From positions 1-12,887 of the forward strand of contig CAZNNH010000179.1 in NCBI GenBank assembly GCA_964574335.1: a stretch of DNA of 12,887 nt, given 5' to 3'. The position numbers were made by a program, and so were the translations under genes. A model generated the notes under the pieces. It was not told where the DNA came from, did not search any database, and saw only the letters and a list, made by a program, of their open reading frames with translations. Below are positions 1-6,940 of this stretch, in pieces. Numbering within the stretch: the first letter of the stretch is position 1; each line of letters starts with the position of its first letter. Origin of the DNA: CAZNNH01 sp964574335. GTDB taxonomy: Bacteria > Acidobacteriota > Vicinamibacteria > Fen-336.

Positions 1-630
1 GGCGGGGTCTTCCCCCGCGCCTTCATCCGGCAGTACGCGCATCACCTGGGGCTCGACGCCGACCGGGTGCTGACCGACTACGTTCGGTCGCGCGAGGGGG
101 AACGGCCGGTCGTTCCGGACCAGCCGTCGGCCGTCCGCCGATCCTCGGTGGCGTCCCGGGCGATCCCGCTAGCCCTCCTTTCCGCTGCCGCGGCGTTCCT
201 GCTGTGGCTGGTTCCCGGCTCCAAGGAGTCGCCCGAGGCCGTCGTGCCCCTGCCTTCACCTCCCGCCAGCACAGCGCCTGCCGCCGACCGGGTGTACCCG
301 CCCCCGGAGATCAAGAACGCGACCAGCCGGGGCCAGCCGGAGACGCTCACCCTCACCCTGAGCGCCGAGCAGACCTGCTGGGTGTCCGTCGAGGTGGACG
401 GAGAGGTCGTGCTCGATCGGGTCTTGAGCCGTGGCGAGACCCGAACCCTGGAGGCCGAGTCCGAGATCGTCCTGTCGGTCGGCAATGCCGGCGGGCTGTC
501 GTTCACGGTCAACGACCAGCCCGGGGTTCCGCTCGGCCATTCGGGCGAGGTACGCCGGAACATCGTGATCAACTCGCGGAGCCTTCCCACTCTCGTCGAA
601 GACCCGCCTCCGGGCCTGCAGAGCAGCTGA
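1..630 (+). CDS. RodZ-like HTH / transmembrane / DUF4115 protein, 5' end outside the window
   Basis: The reading frame is open from base 1, so the gene starts upstream; 209 residues are visible. The first ~28 residues (GGVFPRAFIRQYAHHLGL, then a DADRVL helix) match the end of the HTH_25 domain of RodZ-type proteins. A basic, Pro-containing linker and one membrane segment follow (about residues 51-73, rich in Ala/Leu), then a Pro/Ser linker. The C-terminal beta domain (about 105-195) is DUF4115-like, with a conserved CWVSVEVDG strand. RodZ links the MreB cytoskeleton to the envelope, with its N-terminus in the cytoplasm and C-terminus outside; that is family knowledge. Five bases separate the stop from the next start, so it is probably co-transcribed with the signalling genes. 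It could be a RodZ paralogue dedicated to this cluster rather than the shape-determining RodZ. The start at base 67 would cut the HTH domain and is rejected. Confidence 0.85.
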   Translation, partial: GGVFPRAFIRQYAHHLGLDADRVLTDYVRSREGERPVVPDQPSAVRRSSVASRAIPLALLSAAAAFLLWLVPGSKESPEAVVPLPSPPASTAPAADRVYPPPEIKNATSRGQPETLTLTLSAEQTCWVSVEVDGEVVLDRVLSRGETRTLEAESEIVLSVGNAGGLSFTVNDQPGVPLGHSGEVRRNIVINSRSLPTLVEDPPPGLQSS

Positions 631-635
631 GTCCC

Positions 636-1706
636 ATGGCGGAAGGCCGCGTCGCCAACCCTCTGGTCGAGCAGTTCCGCAAGGGAGGTGTCGCTCGCGA
701 CGTGCGGCTGATGGCGGCCCAGGGTGCCCTGCCGCTCAGGCCGGTCGACCTGCTCGAGCTGCTCCAGGTGCTGCTCGCGGACCCGGACCAGGAGATCCGC
801 GACACCGCCGGCCAAAGCCTCGAGGCGCGTCCGGAGTCCGAGCTGCGCTCCCTGCTCATGGACCGCGGTACGCCCCCGGAGATCCTGGACTGGGCCCTCT
901 CCCACCGGAAGGAGCAGGAGCTCCGCGAGGCCGCGCTGCAGAACCCGTCGACCACCGACGCGGCGGTCCAGGCCGCCGCGCCGAGCCTCCCCGAGAACTT
1001 GGCCGAGCTGGTCGTCATCAACCAGGTGCGGCTGCTTCGCTCGACGCCTTTGCTCGAGGCGATCGAGTCGAACCCCGGTCTCAGCAACGACCAGCGGCGC
1101 CGGCTTCGGGAGCTCCGCGAGACGTTCAAGATCGGGGCCCAGCCCGAGGTCCAGCCAGCGCCCAAGGAGCCGGAAGCCCCTCCGCCCGCCCCCGTTGAGC
1201 CGCCGCCCGAGGAGGAGGTCGCCGAACCGCCGGCCGCCAACGAGGAGGAGTTCGTCGAGCGAACCCTCACCGAGGGCGAGCGAAAGGAGCCGGTGAAGGT
1301 CGGGGCGGCCAAGCGCCTGTTCGGGCTCAACACCGCCGGCAAGCTGATGGCCGCGCTCAAGGGAGGGCGCGAGGAACGCACGATCCTGATCCGCGACCCC
1401 AACCGCATTGTCTCCGCAGCCGTGCTCGGCAGCCCCAGGGTGACCGAGGCCGAGGTCGAGACCTTCGCGGCGATGAAGAACATCTCGGACGAGATCCTGC
1501 GCTCGATCGGGACCAACCGGGAGTGGACCCGCAGCTACGGGGTGCTCTCCAACCTGGTGCGTAACCCGCGCACCCCGCTGGCGGTCTCCATGGGGCTGGT
1601 CTCGCGGCTCAACCCCCGTGACATGAAGACGGTGGCGATGGACCGCAACGTGCCGGAGCCGATCCGGAAGCAGGCGCAGCGGTTCGTCAAGGCCAAGCGC
1701 GGCTAG
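636..1706 (+). CDS. Cytoplasmic helical-repeat protein (HEAT/LRV-like), unknown function
   Basis: A 356-residue protein with no signal peptide or membrane segment. It has two helical lobes separated by a Pro/Glu/Ala-rich linker (about 169-205). Lobe 1 (about 10-165) has repeated ~25-30 residue helical units, such as LLADPDQEIRDTAGQSL and LREAALQNPSTTDAAV. Lobe 2 (about 225-350) holds comparable units with an Asn/Asp-Pro turn, such as IRDPNRIVSAAVLGSP and LVRNPRTPLAVSMGL. This pattern resembles HEAT, leucine-rich-variant or DUF2336 repeats, which usually act as protein-binding scaffolds. ATG 636 is chosen because it lies five bases after the upstream stop; the frame extends back to 204 but would overlap the RodZ-like gene. 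No clear Shine-Dalgarno is present, which fits translational coupling. A scaffold role for the kinase or J protein is inference only. Confidence 0.8.
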   Translation: MAEGRVANPLVEQFRKGGVARDVRLMAAQGALPLRPVDLLELLQVLLADPDQEIRDTAGQSLEARPESELRSLLMDRGTPPEILDWALSHRKEQELREAALQNPSTTDAAVQAAAPSLPENLAELVVINQVRLLRSTPLLEAIESNPGLSNDQRRRLRELRETFKIGAQPEVQPAPKEPEAPPPAPVEPPPEEEVAEPPAANEEEFVERTLTEGERKEPVKVGAAKRLFGLNTAGKLMAALKGGREERTILIRDPNRIVSAAVLGSPRVTEAEVETFAAMKNISDEILRSIGTNREWTRSYGVLSNLVRNPRTPLAVSMGLVSRLNPRDMKTVAMDRNVPEPIRKQAQRFVKAKRG

Positions 1707-1712
1707 GAAGCG

Positions 1713-2381
1713 ATGGCCGACTTCTACGAGATCCTGGGCGTTTCCAAGCAGGCGAGCGTCGCCGAGATCCGCAAGGCCTATTTCCGACTGGCCCGCGAGC
1801 GGCATCCCGACCGCTTCACCGATCCCGTCGAGAGGAAGAACGCCGAGGCCGGCTTCACCGAGCTCACCTCGGCCTTCAACACCCTGAGCTCGGAGCGCAA
1901 GCGGGCCGAGTACGATGCCTCGCTGAGCCGGCCGCAGCAGCCCAAGGACCCCGCCGGAATCGCCCGCCAGGCCCACTCTCAGGCGTTGGCCGCCGAGCGG
2001 GCCAAGGACTACCACCAGGCCGTCCAACTGCTACGAGCGGCCGCTCACCACGTTCCCGACGAGGCGCGCTACCACGCGGACCTGGGGCGGAACCTGGCCC
2101 GCAACCCGAGCTGGGCACGGGAGGCGATCCAGGAGCTGGAGACGGCGGCCCGCCTGGCCCCGGGCACCGCCTCCCACCACGCCGAGCTGGCCGGCGTCTA
2201 CCTGGCGCAGGGGTTGAAGATCCGTGCCCGCAAGGCGGCCGAGACGGCGCTCAGGCTGGCGCCGGGGGACGCGACGGTCCAGAAGATCGCGACTGCAGCG
2301 GGTGTGGCCGACCAGGCCAGCGAGACGGCGGCCAAGCCGGAGGCCGGCCGGCTGTCGGGGCTGCTGCGCCGAAAGACCTGA
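1713..2381 (+). CDS. J-domain protein with C-terminal TPR repeats
   Basis: A 222-residue cytoplasmic protein. Residues 4-68 form a J domain: YEILGV at the start, helix II, the invariant HPD at 31-33 and the YD end of helix IV. HPD is needed to stimulate Hsp70 (DnaK) ATPase activity. There is no Gly/Phe region, zinc finger or DnaJ C-terminal domain, so this is a class III J protein, not housekeeping DnaJ. Residues about 80-205 form TPR-like helical pairs (for example AIQELETAARLAP and KAAETALRLAPGD), expected to bind a client. A tail ending in RLSGLLRRKT follows. An AGGAAG Shine-Dalgarno (1705-1710) overlaps the stop of the preceding gene, supporting ATG 1713 and tight coupling. It probably recruits DnaK to a partner made by the same cluster; the partner is unknown. 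Confidence 0.9.
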   Translation: MADFYEILGVSKQASVAEIRKAYFRLARERHPDRFTDPVERKNAEAGFTELTSAFNTLSSERKRAEYDASLSRPQQPKDPAGIARQAHSQALAAERAKDYHQAVQLLRAAAHHVPDEARYHADLGRNLARNPSWAREAIQELETAARLAPGTASHHAELAGVYLAQGLKIRARKAAETALRLAPGDATVQKIATAAGVADQASETAAKPEAGRLSGLLRRKT

Positions 2382-2385
2382 GGGG

Positions 2386-2414
2386 TTGCCCCAGAAGGGC
2401 TTTCGGTGTCTACT
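2386..2414 (+). promoter_or_regulatory. Possible weak sigma70-type promoter upstream of the phosphatase gene
   Basis: TTGCCC (2386-2391) and TCTACT (2409-2414) are separated by 17 bases, and each matches four of six bases of the sigma70 consensus. It lies in the 89-base gap between the J-domain gene and the PP2C gene, the first gap longer than a few bases in this gene series. Such matches arise by chance, and the housekeeping promoter consensus of this organism is unknown, so this is only a candidate internal promoter. Confidence 0.2.
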
Positions 2415-2470
2415 GGGCCAGGTGTCGAGCCCCCGGAGGACGGGTCTCGCGGGCCGGGGCGGGCTACAGA

Positions 2471-3235
2471 ATGAAGATCTCCTACAAGGCTCTGACCGAC
2501 GTCGGCCGCAAACGCAAGGGAAACGAAGACAGCGTCCTCACCAACCCCGAGCAGAACCTGTTCGTGGTGGCGGACGGGATGGGGGGGCACGCTGCCGGCG
2601 AGGTGGCCTCGAAGCTGGCGGTGGAGGCGATCAACGAGTTCGTCTGCCTGACCAGCGGCGACCAGGAGATCACCTGGCCCTTCGGGCTCGAGGACAACAT
2701 CTCCTACGACGGGAACCGGCTCAAGACCGCGATCCGGTACGCCAACCGCAAGGTGCTCGATGCCACCAAGGACCGCAAGGACTGCGAAGGCATGGCCACC
2801 ACCGTGGCCGCCGTACTGCTGGACGGGGACGTCGCCAACGTCGCCCACGTGGGAGACAGCCGGATCTATCGCTACCGCAACACCGAGCTCAGCCAGCTCA
2901 CCAGTGACCACTCCTGGGTCAACGAGCAGATCCAGAGCGGGGTGATCTCGGCCGATCAGGCTCGCACCCACCCGCTTCGGAACGTGGTCACCCGTGCCCT
3001 CGGGGGGAAGACCGACCTGCAGGTGGACCTCACCCCGAGCCCCATGCTTCCGGGCGACGTGCTGTTGCTGTGCTCGGACGGGCTGACCACCATGGTGCCC
3101 GACGAGGAGATCCAGTCGCTGATCGAGAGCGCGGCGGGTGACATGGAGAAGCTGGCTAGCGACCTGGTGGAGGAGGCCAACGCGCGCGGCGGCGAGGACA
3201 ACATCACCGTCCTGCTGATTCACTTCCAGGAATGA
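2471..3235 (+). CDS. PP2C-family Ser/Thr protein phosphatase (PPM)
   Basis: A 254-residue soluble phosphatase covering a single PP2C domain, the usual length for bacterial Stp/PrpC enzymes. The metal-binding and catalytic motifs are all present: RKGNED (Asp20), VADGMGGH (Asp35, Gly36), GMATT (107-111), HVGDSR (Asp129), LCSDGLT (Asp203) and GEDNIT (Asp243). It is expected to be an active Mn/Mg-dependent enzyme removing phosphate from Ser/Thr. There is no membrane segment, so it acts in the cytoplasm, where the domain of the kinase encoded next lies. Such phosphatase-kinase pairs normally oppose each other. ATG 2471 begins just before the first beta strand (MKISYKALTDVG), as is typical for the family. 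No strong Shine-Dalgarno is evident. The gene is flanked by gaps of 89 and 88 bases. Confidence 0.96.
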   Translation: MKISYKALTDVGRKRKGNEDSVLTNPEQNLFVVADGMGGHAAGEVASKLAVEAINEFVCLTSGDQEITWPFGLEDNISYDGNRLKTAIRYANRKVLDATKDRKDCEGMATTVAAVLLDGDVANVAHVGDSRIYRYRNTELSQLTSDHSWVNEQIQSGVISADQARTHPLRNVVTRALGGKTDLQVDLTPSPMLPGDVLLLCSDGLTTMVPDEEIQSLIESAAGDMEKLASDLVEEANARGGEDNITVLLIHFQE

Positions 3236-3323
3236 AGGTCTTGCCCGTGCTCGGAGCCAGCCGCAGGCGACCTCGCCCGAGACCCAGCAAGCCGGACTGG
3301 CCCACAGCCTGCTTGTCGAGCCG

Positions 3324-5420
3324 ATGAGCTTGGCCGAGCAGCCCCAGCCGAGACACCGCCCCCGGATCGGCCGCTACGCGGTGGTCGGCCGTATCGGGCA
3401 GGGCGGGATGGGGATGGTGTATCGGGGGCTCGACGAGACTCTCGACCGCGAGGTGGCGGTGAAGACGCTCACCGTCGAGGGGACCCTCGACGACGAGAGC
3501 CGCCAGCGCTTCGAGATCGAGGCCAAGGCAGCGGCGCGCCTGCAGCACTCCAACATCGTCACCGTCTACGAGCTCGGCGAGGATCGGGGCGTGCCGTTCA
3601 TCGCCATGGAGCTGCTACCCGGGACCGACCTGGAGGCGCTGGTCCGCACTCCCGAGGCGATGCTGCTCCAGGAGAAGCTGGAGGTGATGATCCAGATCCT
3701 CCGCGGCCTGGCGTTCGCCCACGAGCACGGCATCGTCCACCGCGACATCAAGCCCTCCAACATCCGCCTGCTGGACGACGGCACCGCCAAGATCCTGGAC
3801 TTCGGGATCGCCAAGCTCGGCGCAACCAGCGTCACCCGCACCGGGATGATGGTCGGCACCGTCTACTACATGAGCCCCGAGCAGATCCGTGGCAAGCGGC
3901 TGGACGGCCGCAGCGACGTCTTCTCCGCGGGGGTGATCCTCTACGAGCTGCTCTCAGGCCGGCGGCCATTCACCGGCAACGGCTCCGCGGAGGTGCTCTT
4001 CAAGATCGTCAACGAGGAGCCGGCGCCGCTCCCCGACGATCTGGGCCCGGCCACCGAGCGCCTGCAGGAGATCGTGACCCGGGCCGTGGCCAAGGACCGA
4101 GACAAGCGCTACCCGAGCGCCACCGCGATGGCCGACGACGTGGCCGCGGTGTTGGCCACGCTGAGCGTCGCTCCGACCGCCGCCGAGGTCGAGAGCGTCG
4201 GCCGCTGTCGCGCGCTGATCCGCAGCGGCAACCTGGACGAGGGGACTCGGGAGCTGCGCGAGCTGCTGGCCCGGACCCCCGGCTCAGTGGAGGCCCGCAG
4301 GGCGCTGCGCGCCGCCACCCGTGAGATGCAGCAGCGGCAGCGGCCCCGTCCGGGCGACGAGGCCGGTTACCCCGAGCTCGATGCCACTTTCCGGGCCTCG
4401 CCCACCCGCCGCGAGCCGGCCACCGCGGTTCAGGCCCCCACCGTCACCCAGGCCCCCGAGGCCCACCCTGCGGGAGGACGCCTCCTGCTGGCGGCGGCGG
4501 GCCTGGGCCTACTGGCGGCGTTGGCGTCGGGAGCGCTGCTGCTGTGGGGGGGAAGGTGGCTGGCCCCGGCGCCCTCCCCGCCGCTACATCTGGCGGTCCG
4601 CTCGAGCCCCCCCGGTGCCGAGGTGCTGGTGAACGGTCAGCCGAGCGGGGTGACCACCGACGGGGAGCTGACGGTGCCCGCGCCGCGCGGCGGCGAGCTC
4701 CAGCTCGGCTTCAGGAAACCGGGATACCAGGAGATCTCGCTGCCGTTGCGGGCCCCGTTCGGCCCGGCGGTCTCGGTGGCGCTGACCCCGGAACCGGTCC
4801 GCATCCTCGTCGTCAGCCAACCCCCCGGCGCCACCGTGAGCCTGGAAGGGAAGGCCCTGGCGGGCGTGACCCCGCTCGAGGTGGAGGTCGCTTCCGCCCG
4901 GGAGCAGACCCTCGACGTGAGACTCGACGGCTACGAGCCGCAGGAGGTCCGTCTGGTCCCGGGGGAGATCAACGATCGTGTCGAGCTGTCGTTTCAGCCG
5001 GTTCGGCCGCCCGGCCGGCTCCGGGTCGTCTCGGACTATCCGATCGACGTGATCCGGGGAGGGGAGACGCTGGCCCAGGCCCGGACAGCCGCCAACGTTT
5101 CGCTGCCTGCGGGCCGCCAGGAGGTGCGGCTGGTCTCGCGGCAGTACTTCCTCGACCAGCGCTCGATGGTCCAGGTCCCGGCCGGCGGCGAGACCAGCCT
5201 CCGGTTGCCGCCGCTCGGCGCCATCAGCATTCGCGCGATCCCCGACAACTGCGAGGTCTCGATCGACGGCCGCTTCGTCGACTACCCGCCGATCCTGGAA
5301 AGGCAGATCGTCTCCGGGAGGCACCAGGTCGGCTTCCGCTGGCCGGATGGGACCCGTCGGGACGGGACGGTGGAGGTGCCGGCCGGCGGCATCGCCTACC
5401 AGATGGGACGAAAGGACTAG
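3324..5420 (+). CDS. Transmembrane Ser/Thr protein kinase with PEGA-repeat ectodomain
   Basis: A 698-residue Hanks-type kinase. Residues 18-285 form the kinase domain: Gly-rich loop GQGGMG (25-30), Lys47 in VAVK, catalytic HRDIKPSN (Asp141), DFG 159-161, and a Thr/Ser-rich activation loop before SPEQ. All key residues are intact. Residues about 290-335 look like a short TPR-type helical segment. A Pro/Thr-rich linker follows, then one membrane span (about 384-409). The outer part has two clear PEGA repeats, about 420-488 (SSPPGAEVLVNG) and about 492-560 (SQPPGATVSLEG), then two more divergent PEGA-like units to the end. PEGA domains are small extracytoplasmic beta modules, often in surface or wall-associated proteins. 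The kinase probably senses an envelope signal and phosphorylates cytoplasmic targets, opposed by the PP2C encoded upstream. ATG 3324 is used: the frame stays open upstream to the phosphatase stop, but I found no ATG, GTG or TTG there. Confidence 0.96.
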   Translation: MSLAEQPQPRHRPRIGRYAVVGRIGQGGMGMVYRGLDETLDREVAVKTLTVEGTLDDESRQRFEIEAKAAARLQHSNIVTVYELGEDRGVPFIAMELLPGTDLEALVRTPEAMLLQEKLEVMIQILRGLAFAHEHGIVHRDIKPSNIRLLDDGTAKILDFGIAKLGATSVTRTGMMVGTVYYMSPEQIRGKRLDGRSDVFSAGVILYELLSGRRPFTGNGSAEVLFKIVNEEPAPLPDDLGPATERLQEIVTRAVAKDRDKRYPSATAMADDVAAVLATLSVAPTAAEVESVGRCRALIRSGNLDEGTRELRELLARTPGSVEARRALRAATREMQQRQRPRPGDEAGYPELDATFRASPTRREPATAVQAPTVTQAPEAHPAGGRLLLAAAGLGLLAALASGALLLWGGRWLAPAPSPPLHLAVRSSPPGAEVLVNGQPSGVTTDGELTVPAPRGGELQLGFRKPGYQEISLPLRAPFGPAVSVALTPEPVRILVVSQPPGATVSLEGKALAGVTPLEVEVASAREQTLDVRLDGYEPQEVRLVPGEINDRVELSFQPVRPPGRLRVVSDYPIDVIRGGETLAQARTAANVSLPAGRQEVRLVSRQYFLDQRSMVQVPAGGETSLRLPPLGAISIRAIPDNCEVSIDGRFVDYPPILERQIVSGRHQVGFRWPDGTRRDGTVEVPAGGIAYQMGRKD
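5411..5416 (+). promoter_or_regulatory. Ribosome binding site for the TPR/beta-propeller gene
   Basis: AAAGGA sits just before the kinase stop codon, ten bases ahead of GTG 5427. It supports that GTG as the start and suggests coupled translation with the kinase gene. Confidence 0.5.
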
Positions 5421-5426
5421 CCAACC

Positions 5427-6905
5427 GTGCTCCTCAGGTGGCCCGCACTGATCCTGGCGTCGGCTTTGGCGACGCCGTCGCTGGCCCAGACCGATCCCGA
5501 AGAGCAGGCACGGCGCCTGCTGGAGGACGGGCGGGCCTACCGTAGCGACGGGAAGCTCAAGCAGGCCCTGGACAACTTCAACACCATCATCACCGGCTTC
5601 CCCGGCAGCCAGTCCGTCGACGACGCCCTGCTCGAGGTCGGACGCTACTACATCGAAGTCGAGCACGACGACGCCAAGGGAAAGGCGGCGTTCGAGCAGG
5701 TGACCCAGCGTTTCCCCCAGAGCGACGGTGCCCCGGGGGCCTACTACTACCTCGGGTGGGTGTCGCTGTTGCGGGCCTCGACGCCGGCCCAGCTCGATGA
5801 TGCCCTCGCCCAGTTCAACAGGGTGCGCCGCCTGTACCCGAAGAGCTCCTGGGTGGCGCCGGCCCTGCACGCGTCGGGGCTGGTCCACCGGAAGGCGGGA
5901 CGCTACTCGGAGGCGGTCGATTTCCAGCGGAGGGTCTCGCTCGAGTACCCGAGCAGCGAGGTCGCGCCAGCGGCCCAGTTCCAGGTGGGTCACTGCCTCG
6001 CCCTCGCCGGCGAGCCGCTCCAGGCGATGGAGGAGCTCCAGCAGGTCCGCAACCGCTTCCCGGACTCCCCCTGGGCGGCGGAGGCGCTCGACCGGATCAC
6101 CATCCTGTACCGTCTCTACGGCAGCGGCCGGACGACGTTTGCCTGGGACCAGTCGTTCGCGGTGGGCTCGGGCAACGTGCTGAAGGGCGTGCGCGGGCTG
6201 GTGATGGACCCGCAGCGCACGCTCTGGATCGCCTCCGATGATGTTTCGGCCGTGGTCCCGTTCGCGCCCGGAGGTGAGGCCGGCAGGTCGTTCCGGGCGC
6301 AGGACCTCCGGGGGCTCTCGCTGACCCAAGAGGGCGAACTGATCGTGGCCACCCGGCGGGCGGTGCGGATCGGGCCTTCCGACATCAAGACCTTCGCCGC
6401 TCCCGAAAAGCCCGGCGAGCTGAAGGAGCTCGACGACATCACGGCGGCGATCATGACGCCCGACCGCCATCTTCTGGTCGCCGACAAGGACACCAAGCGG
6501 GTCCACCAGTACGGCGCCGACCTGAGCTACCTCGGGACGTTCCCCGACTCGAAGGACCGCGAGGTGATGCGGATGGTCCTCGACGAGGAGGCCAAGGTGA
6601 CGCTGCTCGAGGAGGATGCCAGCGGCATCGAGGTCTACGACCTGCAGGGGAAGAGGGTCCGGACCGTGCCCCTCCGCGGGTCTGGCTACGAGGTCGACCA
6701 GCCCGTCGACATCGCCGTGGACGCCTTCGGCAACCTCTACGTGGTCGACCGAAAGAGCGGCGTCTACGTGTTCGCGCCGGCGGGCCAGCTCCTGGCAGCG
6801 GTGGGACGGGCGGAGCTGGATCGGCCGACGGCCATCGCCGTCGAGCCCTCCGGCGCGCTGCTCGTCTACGACGACAAGCAGCGCAGGGTGCTGCGGTTCC
6901 GGTGA
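5427..6905 (+). CDS. Exported TPR and NHL-type beta-propeller protein
   Basis: A 492-residue protein with an N-terminal signal peptide: a short LLRW n-region, a hydrophobic core and a TPSLA|Q cleavage site near residue 20. There is no lipobox Cys, so it should be soluble in the periplasm or outside. Residues about 28-232 form TPR-like repeats of the YbgF/BamD type, with recurring FPxS/YPxS turns (GFPGS, RFPQS, LYPKS, EYPSS, RFPDS). Residues about 250-492 form a beta-propeller with NHL-like blades, such as VRGLVMDPQRTLWIAS, DIAVDAFGNLYVVDR and AIAVEPSGALLVYDD. Both halves usually bind proteins; no catalytic motif is visible. GTG 5427 follows the kinase stop by six bases. The stop TGA (6903-6905) abuts the next gene. 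It could be a ligand-binding partner of the kinase ectodomain, which is inference. Confidence 0.88.
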   Translation: MLLRWPALILASALATPSLAQTDPEEQARRLLEDGRAYRSDGKLKQALDNFNTIITGFPGSQSVDDALLEVGRYYIEVEHDDAKGKAAFEQVTQRFPQSDGAPGAYYYLGWVSLLRASTPAQLDDALAQFNRVRRLYPKSSWVAPALHASGLVHRKAGRYSEAVDFQRRVSLEYPSSEVAPAAQFQVGHCLALAGEPLQAMEELQQVRNRFPDSPWAAEALDRITILYRLYGSGRTTFAWDQSFAVGSGNVLKGVRGLVMDPQRTLWIASDDVSAVVPFAPGGEAGRSFRAQDLRGLSLTQEGELIVATRRAVRIGPSDIKTFAAPEKPGELKELDDITAAIMTPDRHLLVADKDTKRVHQYGADLSYLGTFPDSKDREVMRMVLDEEAKVTLLEEDASGIEVYDLQGKRVRTVPLRGSGYEVDQPVDIAVDAFGNLYVVDRKSGVYVFAPAGQLLAAVGRAELDRPTAIAVEPSGALLVYDDKQRRVLRFR

Positions 6906-6930
6906 TGGGTGCCAGCCGGCTTGTCGATGC

Positions 6931-6938
6931 AGGGGGAG
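6931..6938 (+). promoter_or_regulatory. Purine-rich ribosome binding site favouring GTG 6941
   Basis: AGGGGGAG lies two bases before GTG 6941. The spacing is short, but no comparable site precedes GTG 6902 or ATG 6905. Starting at 6941 also gives a textbook signal peptide beginning VKRHS. Confidence 0.45.
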
Positions 6939-6940
6939 TC

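Noticed and set aside
204..635. Upstream extension of the helical-repeat gene
   Set aside because: It would overlap the RodZ-like gene by more than 400 bases and reads as low-quality Arg/Gly-rich sequence. ATG 636 sits just after the upstream stop.
78..2027. Long open frame on the - strand (649 codons)
   Set aside because: It lies opposite three convincing + strand genes with conserved domains. Its translation is compositionally odd and shows no domain; GC-rich DNA commonly gives such frames.
4584..6506. Long open frame on the - strand (640 codons)
   Set aside because: It is antisense to the kinase and TPR/propeller genes, is rich in Arg/His/Gly/Pro, and has no recognisable domain.
6902..6940. 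GTG 6902 or ATG 6905 as start of the PEGA-PDZ gene
   Set aside because: Both put 12-13 extra residues before a good signal peptide and lack a nearby Shine-Dalgarno. ATG 6905 remains possible because it overlaps the preceding stop.
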